DNA of 64,000 bases from Pseudoflavitalea sp. G-6-1-2 (GTDB taxonomy: Bacteria; Bacteroidota; Bacteroidia; Chitinophagales; Chitinophagaceae), in assembly GCF_012927185.1 (NCBI RefSeq), contig NZ_JABBGB010000002.1, positions 930,001-994,000 on the forward strand. The letters are read 5' to 3'. The notes beneath the pieces were generated by a model that saw only the letters and a program-made list of their open reading frames with translations, ran no database searches and had not been told where the DNA came from. Each line of letters opens with the position of its first letter. Position 1 is the stretch's first letter. Below, piece by piece: positions 51,586 through 61,632 of the stretch. The position numbers and the translations under genes are program-made.

Positions 51586-52512
51586 ATGAAATCTATTGTA
51601 GGTTACTTACGGCAATACGCGCAATCTCTCCACCTGATATCCTTTGTGGGTATCACTCTGCTGACGGCTGTTCTCGTTACGCTCAACTATACTTTCGGCA
51701 TCGAAGCCAACTGCATGGATATCGAGCATTACGGTCTCAGATTCCTTGCATTCTTCGGAGTATTTCTCTTTGCTTTCGGCGCTGCCTGGCTGATTCAGAT
51801 TGCTGCACATAAGAAATCCATTCAGACTCCCCCATTCTTCTGGCTGTTGCTGGTGGCTGGTCCGGCCATCTTTGCAGGAAAAGTTTCCTTCGACTGGCTC
51901 ACACGCCTCTTCACCAACGACTTCCCTTTCCCATGGGATCATTATGGTTATATGGTAGTGAACTGGCCGTTGAAATGCTTGTTGGTACTGGGTTTGATTG
52001 CTCTTTTGTGGAAATGGGGACAGTTCGGCAAACCGGTTGCAGGGCTCAGCTCCCGCGGCTTCAATGCAACGCCCTACTTTATTCTGCTGCTGATGATGGT
52101 GCCGTTGCTGGCATTCGCTTCTACCCAACCCGATTTTTTGCGCACCTATCCGAAAGTGCATCGCATAGATTTTATCGCTCCTTATGTAGAAAGCAATTGG
52201 GGTTATAAACTGCTCTACGAAATCTCCTACGGCATCGATTTTCTCACTATCGAAACATTCTTCAGAGGGTTTCTCATACTCGCTTTCGCGCGTTATGCAG
52301 GCAAGGCGGCGATTCTTCCCATGGCCGCATTCTACTGTGCCATTCACTTTGGCAAGCCATTGCTGGAGTGCATCACTTCTTACTGGGGAGGACTGATCTT
52401 AGGAGTGGTGGTCTATCACACCAAAAGCATCTGGGGTGGATTGATTGTGCATTTGGGTATTGCCTGGCTGATGGAGATCGGTGGCGCTATCGGGCATACC
52501 TACCTGAAATGA
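51586..52512 (+). CDS. CPBP-type intramembrane protease-like protein
   Basis: 308 residues with about eight membrane segments. The CPBP/Abi motifs are present in degenerate form: ETFFRGFL (E-x3-R; the second Glu of the usual EExxxR is Thr), FYCAIHFGKP (FxxxH) and WGGLIVHLGIAW (final His). The family includes prenyl-protein proteases and immunity or bacteriocin-related proteins. With one acidic residue missing, catalysis is uncertain. Monocistronic, before the RNase P RNA. Confidence 0.78.
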   Translation: MKSIVGYLRQYAQSLHLISFVGITLLTAVLVTLNYTFGIEANCMDIEHYGLRFLAFFGVFLFAFGAAWLIQIAAHKKSIQTPPFFWLLLVAGPAIFAGKVSFDWLTRLFTNDFPFPWDHYGYMVVNWPLKCLLVLGLIALLWKWGQFGKPVAGLSSRGFNATPYFILLLMMVPLLAFASTQPDFLRTYPKVHRIDFIAPYVESNWGYKLLYEISYGIDFLTIETFFRGFLILAFARYAGKAAILPMAAFYCAIHFGKPLLECITSYWGGLILGVVVYHTKSIWGGLIVHLGIAWLMEIGGAIGHTYLK

Positions 52513-52527
52513 CCTGAAAAAAAAATT

Positions 52528-52927
52528 CAACTACAAACCTGTAAGCCGGATCCTGTATGCATTCCTTTCGGAAAACATGGCTATCATTTATCTGCGCCGC
52601 CCATTACTGAACGGCTCTAGCTGCCTACCCACCCAATCTTCACTTGCGTGAACGAAGCGAGCAACTTCATTGATTGGTATACATGGCATTTCAACATGCA
52701 AGGTTTACCCCCGATGCCGATTACCCGGCACCGCCGTGGGCTCTTACCCCACGTTTTCACCTTTACCTCTGCTTGCGCAGGGCAGTTATTTTCTGTGGCA
52801 CTATCTGTTCCGCAGGGATCGCATGTACAATCAGCTACGGACCCGGCGCTTAACCGGTGCATTGCTCTGTGTTGTCCGGACTTTCCTCTCTGCCTTGCGG
52901 CATAGCGATAACCCGGTTTGTAGTTGA
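52528..52927 (-). ncRNA. rnpB: RNase P RNA, bacterial class A
   Basis: On the minus strand the 5' part contains GAGGAAAGTCCGGAC, the middle GGTAAACCTTGCATG and AGATAAATGATAGCC, and the 3' part ACAGGATCCGGCTTACAGG, the conserved cores of class A RNase P RNA. The ends CAACTACAAACC and GGTTTGTAGTTG pair to form helix P1. About 400 nt, within the normal range. The RNA is the catalytic subunit that cuts 5' leaders from pre-tRNAs. Frames seen on either strand here are not genes. Confidence 0.97.
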
Positions 52928-53038
52928 ACGGCAAAGTTACTGAAATACGCTGATTCGATTTCCGCTGAAACTGAGTTCTGTAGTGCAGGTTTCAATAACG
53001 TTTATTATTTTCACCGGATAAACCTAAGCAATCCTATT

Positions 53039-53854
53039 ATGATTTCGTTTACCCCATCGGGCGCCATACTCCTTGGCGTGTTCTCACTTCTGTTTGTCCA
53101 TTGTTCTCAACAGAAAGCACAGAAAAATATTCAACTCGTAAAACAGATAGAAACAGTTGAATTCGGAGGTGCCTATATTTTTTCTGATAAAACCGGAAAT
53201 GTACTTGAGAAGTGGGGAGGCAAAGAGACCATCTATTTCTATGATGATATGATAATGCACCAGATACCTGTTCTTCGTTCTAAGTCTGCCTTCAGGCCAG
53301 AAAATGGAGAACTCGTAAAAGTGATGGATTCTGTATTGCCTTCCTCCTCCAGCTATGTTGTTTTTAAGGCTGATAACGACAGCATCGCATTTTCTTACGA
53401 CTCAGTTCAGGGGCCCATTACCGATACGATCTCTGTAGAAAAATTCTTATCAAACAACTTCCGAAGGTTCGGAAAAAACTTCAAAGACAACAGTAACCAG
53501 ATCCTGATTTCGGGTGATAAAAACAGTAACGTCATTACAGAGAAGTACATCTATCAGGAAAAGAAAGACAACTCCTACCCTGATACTGCCTATTACACTT
53601 TCCGGAAAGATCATAACAATCTCAGGTTTAGCATCTCTCCTTCACTCGACAGTCTGAAAAAAATGAAACTGGTGAAACTCAATTTGATTTTCAACCCTGC
53701 CCCACAGGGAAAGGATACTTCTTTGAGGCTCGAAAGGCAGATTACTATTGAAATGGAGAAGAAACAAGTACAGGATCCTGCTCTTATCATTGCGCTTTTC
53801 AACCGGTTTGCAAAAGACCGGGCAGCATATGTTCCGCGTAAACAAAATCAATAG
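53039..53854 (+). CDS. Lipoprotein of unknown function
   Basis: 271 residues. The signal SGAILLGVFSLLFVHCSQQ has a lipobox (FVHC), so it is probably lipid-anchored. The beta-rich body (VEFGGAYIFSDKTGNVLEKW, ITEKYIYQEKKDNSYPDTAY) has no assigned family. It is a single gene bounded by rnpB and a terminator. Lower base and codon regularity than the neighbouring housekeeping genes hints at an accessory gene. Confidence 0.65.
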   Translation: MISFTPSGAILLGVFSLLFVHCSQQKAQKNIQLVKQIETVEFGGAYIFSDKTGNVLEKWGGKETIYFYDDMIMHQIPVLRSKSAFRPENGELVKVMDSVLPSSSSYVVFKADNDSIAFSYDSVQGPITDTISVEKFLSNNFRRFGKNFKDNSNQILISGDKNSNVITEKYIYQEKKDNSYPDTAYYTFRKDHNNLRFSISPSLDSLKKMKLVKLNLIFNPAPQGKDTSLRLERQITIEMEKKQVQDPALIIALFNRFAKDRAAYVPRKQNQ

Positions 53855-53865
53855 TTGCAAATAAC

Positions 53866-53902
53866 AAAATGCCTGCATAGACTAAATCTGTGCAGGCATT
53901 TT
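53866..53902. terminator. Bidirectional terminator
   Basis: AAAATGCCTGCA (53866-53877) pairs perfectly with TGCAGGCATTTT (53891-53902), between convergent genes. Confidence 0.88.
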
Positions 53903-53918
53903 GCTGTATGTTGAATGC

Positions 53919-54932
53919 TTAATATTTGAAATATACTTCCGTTGCGCCATATCCGTATGCAGGATGGTAGCGGTTGATGAAGGAACTCACTTCCCTCTTC
54001 ACCCTTAAGATATCATGGATCTCATCGCGCAGTTTGCCTGTACCCACTCCGTGGATCACAATCAAACTCGGTCTGCGATGGGCAATCGACAGTTCCATGT
54101 ACTTTTCAAAAGTCTGTAACTGCAGGGTGAGCTTTTCAAAATTATCCAGCTTATCCGGATAAGGTGTGAGCTCTTCGATATGCAGATCGATCTCATGCTT
54201 CGCGGGTTCGAGATGCTCGCGCGCACTGCCTGCATCATACACCTTGTAGCCCTTTTTGAGGAGAGGACTTACATCCACTGAATTGTATTCCTTATGCGGA
54301 TATTCTTCAAAGAGTTTGTAGGAGAATGTAGCTTCACCTTTTTCCTTCAGTTGCTCTATCCGCGTGAAAACCTGTTTGGCTTTGAGTTTCAGCGAAGACT
54401 CGTAGTAGTCTGCCTTGTTCTTATCCGGAACCAGCAGAGAGAACTCGAAAGAAAATGTTGGGCTGTCATTGAGATTCTCAAATGGAATATCATGCAGATA
54501 AAAATCCTCGAATGAACGAACCTGGTTCACCAGTTCAAAATCGGTATCACCTGAATAACTGAGTTTGTAGGTGAATTTGAATTCTGCGTGTGTTCTGTTG
54601 ATGAGGTGGATCTTGAGATCATCTACCACATCATCTCCGAACTCATCGGCATGCATCACGGGAATGAATGTAAGCCAAACGCCATCGGCCACTTTGGTGA
54701 GTACTTTCTTTTTCTCGTGCGCTATATTATCGATGTAAGTTTTCTGTTTTTCAGGAAAAAGCTTTTTCTGGCTGAACTGCTTGAAATAAGGGAAGTCCAG
54801 CTGATCGGTATAGGCAGGGAATTTTACTCCGCGCACATCTACCATCACCATTTTAGGATTGATAATATCCACCACTTCACCTTCCTCATTGGAATGCAAA
54901 ATCACTACTTTATCGCCAACTTGAAATTTCAT
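53919..54932 (-). CDS. DUF2027 protein with C-terminal Smr domain
   Basis: 337 residues. N-terminal SH3-like start (FQVGDKVVILHSNEEGEVVD), a central DUF2027 beta region, and a C-terminal Smr domain with EIDLHIEEL (in place of LDLHG) and VIHGVGTGKLRDEIHDIL. Smr domains are nucleases or nucleic-acid binders related to MutS2; this Bacteroidota version is of unknown role, possibly in ribosome rescue or recombination. It lies 16 bases after the HD-hydrolase gene and is likely co-transcribed. Confidence 0.86.
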   Translation of the reverse strand: MKFQVGDKVVILHSNEEGEVVDIINPKMVMVDVRGVKFPAYTDQLDFPYFKQFSQKKLFPEKQKTYIDNIAHEKKKVLTKVADGVWLTFIPVMHADEFGDDVVDDLKIHLINRTHAEFKFTYKLSYSGDTDFELVNQVRSFEDFYLHDIPFENLNDSPTFSFEFSLLVPDKNKADYYESSLKLKAKQVFTRIEQLKEKGEATFSYKLFEEYPHKEYNSVDVSPLLKKGYKVYDAGSAREHLEPAKHEIDLHIEELTPYPDKLDNFEKLTLQLQTFEKYMELSIAHRRPSLIVIHGVGTGKLRDEIHDILRVKREVSSFINRYHPAYGYGATEVYFKY

Positions 54933-54948
54933 ACCGGATCTGAGTGTA

Positions 54949-55590
54949 TTATTTGCCGCAAAGATACTGAAGTTCTTTTTGCATATTGCTTCGGGCTGCC
55001 GTATCGAATTTCTGATGGAATTCGGGGGTATGGAAGATAACCGGAGCTGCCAGGCATTGTTCGAGGAATTTCTTCCGGCCCGGTTTGTACAGGAAATCAG
55101 GAAAAACGCTGTATTCTTTCCTCACTTTTGCTGCGTAGGATTCATATTCGTTCCAGGGCGCACCGAGAATGGACATATCGAAATCGAGGAAATAAGCCAG
55201 ATCTGAAGCGTATTCGAGATTTTCGGGAATCCGATGATGCTTTGTGGCTTCGATATAAAGTTTTACAAGGCTCACCTCCTGTTCACTCATTCCAATTTCA
55301 GCAAGCCGCATTCCTGCATGGTAAGCGCTGAGCGCCTCATTGTCGACCCCCACCCTGTAAACGAGATCGTGATAGACAATCGCGAAATCCACCAGCAGCG
55401 GGGCTTTCAGCTGATGCCTGTATTCCGAAGAAAGTTTCAGCAACGCAAGAATATGTTCTGCATTGTGATAGAATCTTTTCCGCCCTGCATAGGCCTGCTC
55501 CACCTGCTGAATGCAACTGGCTGCCAGCGATGGCTCAACCGCATAGCCGGCTGTAAGCGAATTCCACACCGGTGCAAACCAGGAGTCCAT
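54949..55590 (-). CDS. HD-domain metal-dependent phosphohydrolase-like protein
   Basis: About 213 residues from ATG 55590 (MDSWFAPVWNSL). The pattern RFYHNAEHILALLKL and LVDFAIVYHDLVYRVG (H...HD) marks the HD superfamily group annotated as predicted metal-dependent phosphohydrolases. Cytoplasmic. A frame opening at 55680 overlaps the permease gene; the later start begins 2 bases after the permease stop. Substrate unknown, perhaps a nucleotide. Confidence 0.82.
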   Translation of the reverse strand: MDSWFAPVWNSLTAGYAVEPSLAASCIQQVEQAYAGRKRFYHNAEHILALLKLSSEYRHQLKAPLLVDFAIVYHDLVYRVGVDNEALSAYHAGMRLAEIGMSEQEVSLVKLYIEATKHHRIPENLEYASDLAYFLDFDMSILGAPWNEYESYAAKVRKEYSVFPDFLYKPGRKKFLEQCLAAPVIFHTPEFHQKFDTAARSNMQKELQYLCGK

Positions 55591-55592
55591 TT

Positions 55593-57281
55593 TTAGTATT
55601 TGGCGAGATTGCTGTTTTTGTACCCGTACATGAAGTAGATCGCCAATCCTGCTGCCATCCACACAAAGAACCAGATCCACGAAATGGCCGGAATCTCAAT
55701 GAGCAGATAAGAGCAGAACAGTACACCCAATACAGGTATCAGCGATAATTTTCTGAGGAAGGTGAATACCGCCATCACTACTGCCACCACAACGAATGCG
55801 AGGAACAGCACTTCCGTGAGTTTATCCGTTCCCAGATGCGTAGCTGCTTCCTGAATTCTTCCGCGGAAGAGCCAGAGGAATACGGCTACCATAATTGGTA
55901 CAATGAAACGGCCGTTGATGTATGGAAGTTTGAAGCTTCCCGCAGGTCTGTTCTCCAATCTTGGCAGCATCAGTACACCACCTGATACCAGCACGAATGC
56001 AAAGAGGGTTCCGATACTGGTAAGGTCCGTCATGCGTGAGCTTTCCATGAACAGTGCGCAGATCGCTACCAGCACACCGGTAACGATGGTAGAGAAGTAT
56101 GGAGTATGATATTTCTTATGCACTTTGCCGAATGCTTTTGGAAGCAGACCGTCGCGGCTCATGCTCATCCAGATGCGTGGTTGTCCCAGCTGGAACACCA
56201 ACAGCACACTGGTGGTTGCCACTACTGCACTTATGGATACAATGTAGCTGGTCCATTCAGCGCCTACGCTTTTGAATACATATGCAAGCGGATCATTCAC
56301 GCGAAGTGATGAGAATGGCACCATGCCGGTCAATACCAGTGCAATGAGAATGTAGAGCACGGTACAGATCACCAGTGAGTAGATCATGCCACGCGGCAGA
56401 TCGCGTTGAGGGTTCTTGGCTTCTTCAGCTGTTGTAGAGATGGCATCAAACCCAATATAGGCGTAGAATACAGCCGATACGCCTTTGAGAACGCCTTCAA
56501 ATCCGTTTGGCATGAAGGGCGTCCAGTAGTTTGGTTTTACGTAGAATGCACCGAGTACGATCACAAATATCACCACTGCAATTTTGAACACCACCATGGC
56601 ATTGGCGCTCTTCTTGCTTTCTTTGATGCCCACATAAGTAAGCATGGTGATCAGCACCACAATTACAAAGGCAGGAATATTTACGAAGAAACGGCTGCCA
56701 AACAATACAGGTGCATTATTCCAGGTATCGAGAATGTACTGCATGCCGGGCGTAACCGCTGTTCCGGATGCAACGGACTCTGTAGTGGCTTTGAATGCTT
56801 TTTCTGCTGTGGCAGGATCTACTACGAGCCAGCCGGGCAGATGTATGCCAACATCCATCAGCAGGTTATTGAAGTAACTGCTCCAGGATATTGCCACCAC
56901 TATGTTTCCGATGGCGTATTCCAGAATCAGCGCCCAGCCGATTACCCAGGCTATCAGTTCTCCGAATGTTACATATGCATAGGTGTAAGCGCTGCCTGCA
57001 ATGGGCACACGCGAAGCGAATTCAGCATAACAGAGCGCAGAGAATCCGCAGGTTACAGCAGTGATCACAAACAACAGTGATATGCCCGGACCTCCGTCCG
57101 CTGCCGCGGTTCCGATGGTGGAGAATACCCCTGCCCCTACAACAGCTGCTATTCCGAGGAAAGTGAGATCCCGGACTGAAAGGATTTTTTTAAGGCCATG
57201 ATGACCATGTTCTTCTGAACTATTCTGTGCGTCCTGGAGGATCTTATCAATTGATTTCTTACGGAACAGCGAGCCCGCCAT
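55593..57281 (-). CDS. APC-family amino acid permease
   Basis: 562 residues, about 12-14 membrane helices. The first helix region DLTFLGIAAVVGAGVFSTIG contains the G(A/S)GIF-like unwound motif (GAGVFS); further signatures FSALCYAEFASRVPIAGSAY and GFDAISTTAEEAKNPQRDLP are typical of the cationic amino acid transporter (CAT/YfnA) subgroup. Located in the inner membrane. First gene of the permease-HD-Smr transcript. Substrate specificity not readable. Confidence 0.9.
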   Translation of the reverse strand: MAGSLFRKKSIDKILQDAQNSSEEHGHHGLKKILSVRDLTFLGIAAVVGAGVFSTIGTAAADGGPGISLLFVITAVTCGFSALCYAEFASRVPIAGSAYTYAYVTFGELIAWVIGWALILEYAIGNIVVAISWSSYFNNLLMDVGIHLPGWLVVDPATAEKAFKATTESVASGTAVTPGMQYILDTWNNAPVLFGSRFFVNIPAFVIVVLITMLTYVGIKESKKSANAMVVFKIAVVIFVIVLGAFYVKPNYWTPFMPNGFEGVLKGVSAVFYAYIGFDAISTTAEEAKNPQRDLPRGMIYSLVICTVLYILIALVLTGMVPFSSLRVNDPLAYVFKSVGAEWTSYIVSISAVVATTSVLLVFQLGQPRIWMSMSRDGLLPKAFGKVHKKYHTPYFSTIVTGVLVAICALFMESSRMTDLTSIGTLFAFVLVSGGVLMLPRLENRPAGSFKLPYINGRFIVPIMVAVFLWLFRGRIQEAATHLGTDKLTEVLFLAFVVVAVVMAVFTFLRKLSLIPVLGVLFCSYLLIEIPAISWIWFFVWMAAGLAIYFMYGYKNSNLAKY

Positions 57282-57343
57282 GGGTATTGTTTTGATTAAG
57301 CGGTTAAATTATGGAAAAAATCAGTACAAGTGCAAACTCTCAC

Positions 57344-58309
57344 CTAATATTCCCTTTGAACAAGGAAACGCCCAAGCGCTTCCAGCGGCTCCTTTCTTCC
57401 GGAAACCACTGCAATTTCTTCGAGGTGATTGTAAGCTTTGCCGAGGTACTGCTCTTTCAGATCGAATGCCCACTGATCTACTTTCATGTCCCTGAATATG
57501 TTGAGCATCTGCTCTACTTTATTGTCGGGGTTGCCGGCCAGCAGACTGTTGAGGGCTTTCAGCTGAACGGGATTCGCTGATTCCAGTGCTTTGATGAGCA
57601 GGAATGTTTTCTTATTGGCCATGATATCGCCTCCCACCTGTTTGCCGAATTTGGTGGGATCGCCAAAGCAATCGAGGTAATCGTCCTGTACCTGAAATGC
57701 GATGCCGAGGTTGCGGCCGAATTCGTACAGGTGCTGCAGATTGCGTTCTCCGGCACCTCCGAGAATTCCTCCCATCTGAAGGCTGGCAGCCAGCAGCACA
57801 GAGGTTTTTAGTTCAATCATGCGGATGTATTCATCCAGACCTACCTGTTCACGCTTCTCAAAATCCATATCGAATTGCTGTCCTTCGCAAACTTCGCGTG
57901 CCGTTTTGTTGAAGAGCACATTGATTTTTCGGAGGTAGTCGACTTTGATCTTCATCAACTGATCATAGGCTTGCACCAGCATTACATCCCCGGCGAGGAT
58001 AGCATTGGATAAACCGTATTTTTCATGCAGGGTTTGCTGATTGCGGCGAAGCGGCGCATTGTCCATGATATCGTCATGAATCAATGTGAAGTTGTGAAAA
58101 AGTTCTACAGCTGTGCCTACATGATAGGCATCGGGAACTATTTCGTCGAACAATTCATTTCCCATCAGCACCAGCACCGGCCTGATACGTTTGCCGCCGA
58201 TGGCGAGAAAGTATTCACCTGAATCGTATAACGAAGCAGGTTGCTCAGGAAAATGCCTTACGTTAAAATGATCAGCAAACTTCTGCAATAAGACTTCAAA
58301 ACGCTGCAT
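57344..58309 (-). CDS. Polyprenyl synthetase (trans-isoprenyl diphosphate synthase)
   Basis: About 321 residues from ATG 58309 (MQRFEVLLQKFADHFNVRHF). First Asp-rich motif LIHDDIMDNAPLRR and second QVQDDYLDCFGD, with GGKRIRP near the N-terminus. It condenses isopentenyl diphosphate with an allylic diphosphate (farnesyl/geranylgeranyl range). The residues upstream of the first motif that set chain length are not decisive by eye. A longer frame from 58516 overlaps the RNase R gene and was rejected. It lies 22 bases after rnr on the same strand. Confidence 0.93.
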   Translation of the reverse strand: MQRFEVLLQKFADHFNVRHFPEQPASLYDSGEYFLAIGGKRIRPVLVLMGNELFDEIVPDAYHVGTAVELFHNFTLIHDDIMDNAPLRRNQQTLHEKYGLSNAILAGDVMLVQAYDQLMKIKVDYLRKINVLFNKTAREVCEGQQFDMDFEKREQVGLDEYIRMIELKTSVLLAASLQMGGILGGAGERNLQHLYEFGRNLGIAFQVQDDYLDCFGDPTKFGKQVGGDIMANKKTFLLIKALESANPVQLKALNSLLAGNPDNKVEQMLNIFRDMKVDQWAFDLKEQYLGKAYNHLEEIAVVSGRKEPLEALGRFLVQREY

Positions 58310-58331
58310 ATGATTTTTGTTGGGGCGTGTG

Positions 58332-60488
58332 TTATTTTTTAGGCGACTTCTTCTTTGGTTTTGTTTTGCCCGGAGAAGCCGCAGACTTGCCTTTGCTACT
58401 TTTTGTTTTTCCACCTTTGCTGCCTTTGTCCCTGAATTTGCTGAACGGATCATTGTCCGCTGCTGCAGCAGGTTTGCGGCTGCGCTTAGCCATTCCATCC
58501 TCGGCAACAGGTGCATTGTCTGAGTTGGAGCCCGATCCGAAAACCCAATCGTAATCGAGCTGACGTTTGTCGAGATTGGCGGCCACCACTTTGATGCGCA
58601 CTTTATCGCCCATTCTGAATTTCCTTCCGCTGCGCATACCGGCGATACTGTAATCGCCTTCGATCAGCCGGAAATCATCATACTCAAGCAGGCTGTTCAT
58701 ACTCACGAGACCTTCGCATTTGTGCTCGACAGTTTCAACCCAGAATCCGAATGCGGCAACGCCACTGATCACACCATCGAATTCATCACCCAGGAACTGC
58801 TGCATGAATTCTACCTGTTTGTATTTGTTGGATGCGCGTTCTGCTTCCATCGCAGCACGCTCGCGCTCGCTGCAATGTTTGCATTTCTGCTCCATCTTTT
58901 TATCGGGCTCCACATTGCCATCGAGAATTTCCTGCAAGATGCGGTGCACCATTACATCGGGATAACGGCGGATGGGTGATGTAAAGTGACAATAGTTTTC
59001 GAATCCCAATCCATAGTGACCGATATTCTCGGCCGTGTATGCGGCTTTGGCCATGGTACGGATACCGAGTTGTTCCAGCACGTGTTGTTCTGGTCTTCCT
59101 TTTACAGCCTGCAGCAATTGATTGAAACTTTCTGCAATGGCATCGGGCGATGATGTATCGAACTCATGCCCGAACTTTTTCGTGAATGCAACGAATGGCA
59201 TCAGCTTCGCTTCGTCGGGCTGATCGTGCACACGATATGGGAATGGCAATGGTTTCTTGTTCGGATGCTCTTTGCTGGCGCGCTCGGCCACCAGCCTGTT
59301 GGCCAGCAGCATAAATTCTTCGATCAGCTGATGTGCTTCCTTGCTTTCTTTTACCATGATGCCGATTGGCTTTCCGGTTTCATCGAGTTTGAAACGCACT
59401 TCAGTGGATGAGAAATTGATAGCGCCTTTTTTGAATCGCTGCTTGCGCATGCGCTGCGCAAAATTGTTCAGAATAAGCAGCTCACTCTGATAAAGGCCTT
59501 CACCTTTTTCGAGAATTTCCTGCACATCTTCATATGCAAAACGATGATCGGAATGGATCACTGTTCTGCCGATCCAATGCTGCTTCACTTCTCCTTTTTC
59601 ATTCATCTGCACAATGCAGGAGAAAGTGAGTTTATCTTCATTCGGACGAAGCGAACAGAGTTCGTTGGAAATCCTTTCGGGCAGCATCGGCGCTACTCTG
59701 TCGGGAAGGTATACCGATGTTGCGCGTGCATAGGCTTCGTTGTCCAGCGCTGTGCCGGGCTCTACGTAGTAGCTCACGTCGGCGATATGAATTCCAATTT
59801 CGTACATGCCATTTTTCAGTACACGGAACGAAATGGCATCATCGAAATCTTTCGCATCAACGGGGTCGATGGTGAATGTGAGAATATCGCGGCAATCTTT
59901 TCTCTTCGCAATCTCTGCGGAAGAGATGGTATCGGGGATGCGGGCAGTTTCTTCCACCACATCTTCCGGGAAGAAAAGCGAGAAGCCGTTCTCCATCAGA
60001 ATTTCTTTCATGGCGAGGTCGCCTTCGTTCGCTGCGTCCATCACCTGCACTACCTCACCAACGGGCTTTTTATTGGGTTGCCATTCTACGATGCGAACAA
60101 TTACGCGGTCGTTGTCTTTGGCGTTGTTGAGGCTTTGCAGCGGGATGAAAATATCGGGCATCGGTTTGTCGGCATTGGCGATGAAGAACGCGAAGTTCTT
60201 GCCCAGCTGCAGTTTTCCGAGGAACTCGGATTGCTTTCGCTGGATCACCTGAACGATCTTTCCCTGCTGACGGCTGCCCTGGCGGCCACCTGCAACCTGC
60301 ACCCGCACGGTATCTCCGTGAAGAGCGGTATTGAAATCTGCAGGGCGCACGAGAATATCGTTGGGCTGGCCTTCTACTATCACATACCCGATGCCTGAAC
60401 GGGTAATATCGAGGGTTCCTTTTACAGTCTGCTGAGCAGCTGAAGAGGATCTTTTTTTCTTGTCTTTTTTTGAATGCTTTTTGCTCAT
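58332..60488 (-). CDS. rnr: Ribonuclease R
   Basis: 718 residues. Basic N-terminus (MSKKHSKKDKKKRSSSA), cold-shock OB domains, RNB catalytic domain (TIDPVDAKDFDDAISFRVL, then IHIADVSYYVEPGTALDNEA) with the Asp cluster that binds Mg2+, S1 domain near residues 585-665, and a Lys/Ser/Pro-rich tail (GGKTKSSKGKSAASPG). It degrades structured RNA 3' to 5'. The HYGLGFENYCHFTSPIRRYP signature is present. Confidence 0.96.
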   Translation of the reverse strand: MSKKHSKKDKKKRSSSAAQQTVKGTLDITRSGIGYVIVEGQPNDILVRPADFNTALHGDTVRVQVAGGRQGSRQQGKIVQVIQRKQSEFLGKLQLGKNFAFFIANADKPMPDIFIPLQSLNNAKDNDRVIVRIVEWQPNKKPVGEVVQVMDAANEGDLAMKEILMENGFSLFFPEDVVEETARIPDTISSAEIAKRKDCRDILTFTIDPVDAKDFDDAISFRVLKNGMYEIGIHIADVSYYVEPGTALDNEAYARATSVYLPDRVAPMLPERISNELCSLRPNEDKLTFSCIVQMNEKGEVKQHWIGRTVIHSDHRFAYEDVQEILEKGEGLYQSELLILNNFAQRMRKQRFKKGAINFSSTEVRFKLDETGKPIGIMVKESKEAHQLIEEFMLLANRLVAERASKEHPNKKPLPFPYRVHDQPDEAKLMPFVAFTKKFGHEFDTSSPDAIAESFNQLLQAVKGRPEQHVLEQLGIRTMAKAAYTAENIGHYGLGFENYCHFTSPIRRYPDVMVHRILQEILDGNVEPDKKMEQKCKHCSERERAAMEAERASNKYKQVEFMQQFLGDEFDGVISGVAAFGFWVETVEHKCEGLVSMNSLLEYDDFRLIEGDYSIAGMRSGRKFRMGDKVRIKVVAANLDKRQLDYDWVFGSGSNSDNAPVAEDGMAKRSRKPAAAADNDPFSKFRDKGSKGGKTKSSKGKSAASPGKTKPKKKSPKK

Positions 60489-60555
60489 TCTTCTGATTTA
60501 AAACTTTAAAGGATCATAAAGGCAGGTGGATAACACCTTGCTGAGAGCGGGGCCT

Positions 60556-61632
60556 TTATGCCGGCAGTTTGAATCCTGTGATGAATTTAGTCATTAATTC
60601 AGTGAAAACCGGTTCTTCACCGAACAGGAACTGCACTTCAATGGGGAGTACATACAGGGGCAGGTCTTGCAATTGTTGTTCAAATTTGATCAAACGTACG
60701 GCATCTTTCTCAGTGGTGATGATAAGCTTCTGTGAAGCCTGCATCTGACTGAACTTCTTTTTTATCTCCTTCAGATCGTCGATACTGAAGATATGGTGAT
60801 CGCCGTACAGCAATTCGTAATACGTATCCGCAACTTCGTGCAGGTATTTTTTGAGTGGTTCCGGATTAGCGATGCCGGAAACCAGCAGTACTTCTGTCTC
60901 TGCAGACAGTTCTATAGTGTTTTTTGTGAGAATATGATAAGGTTGTCCGTACCGGATAGCGGAGAAGAAAACTTTCTGATGCGGGAGTGGTTTTATCTCT
61001 TTCTCAATAGCCTGTTTTTCTTCCAGAGTCAATGCAGGCGGGCATTTGGTTACTATCAACACTTCTGCTCTTTTATAACTGGCGCGTTCGTCGCGGAGGT
61101 CGCCGGTGGGCAGGTAATAGTCTCTGGTGAAGAGATTGCTGTAATCGGTAAGCACAATATTCATGCCCGCTTTTACAGCACGATGCTGAAAGGCATCGTC
61201 GAGTATTATCACATTGGTATCGGGTTTATCGTGCAGCAGCATGGGAATGGCCACTGCTCTTTCTTCTCCGACAGCGATGCTTACATCGGGAAACTTCTGG
61301 TGAAACTGCATGGGTTCGTCGCCGATTTCGAGGGCGGTGGTGCCTGCATTTGCGAGAGAGTATCCTTTTGTTTTTCGTTTGTATCCTCTGCTGAGAACAG
61401 CCACATTGCGGGTTTTATGGAGGTGTTTCAGCAGAAATTCTACCATGGGCGATTTGCCGGTACCACCTGCCGAGAGGTTTCCAACGCAGATCACAGGTAG
61501 ATTGAAGGAGGTTGTTTTGAGCACCTGCGTATCGTACAACCGGTTTCTGAGCCATACTATTGCGCCATACAAGATGGAGATGGGAACGAGTAAGATCCGT
61601 ATGGGTCGTAACAGAGGAGCATTAAAATTCAT
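60556..61632 (-). CDS. lpxK: Tetraacyldisaccharide 4'-kinase
   Basis: 358 residues. N-terminal membrane-associated helix (RPIRILLVPISILYGAIVWL), Walker A GNLSAGGTGKSPMVEFL (about 52-68), SRGYKRKTKGYSL and DDAFQHRAV. Phosphorylates the 4' position of the lipid A disaccharide precursor on the cytoplasmic face of the inner membrane. Overlaps the cyclo-ligase gene by 11 bases. Its presence shows the cell makes lipid A. Confidence 0.96.
   Translation of the reverse strand: MNFNAPLLRPIRILLVPISILYGAIVWLRNRLYDTQVLKTTSFNLPVICVGNLSAGGTGKSPMVEFLLKHLHKTRNVAVLSRGYKRKTKGYSLANAGTTALEIGDEPMQFHQKFPDVSIAVGEERAVAIPMLLHDKPDTNVIILDDAFQHRAVKAGMNIVLTDYSNLFTRDYYLPTGDLRDERASYKRAEVLIVTKCPPALTLEEKQAIEKEIKPLPHQKVFFSAIRYGQPYHILTKNTIELSAETEVLLVSGIANPEPLKKYLHEVADTYYELLYGDHHIFSIDDLKEIKKKFSQMQASQKLIITTEKDAVRLIKFEQQLQDLPLYVLPIEVQFLFGEEPVFTELMTKFITGFKLPA

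Noticed and set aside
52617-52934. Open frames of about 85-105 codons on both strands
   Set aside because: They lie inside the RNase P RNA, whose conserved cores and P1 helix are clear.
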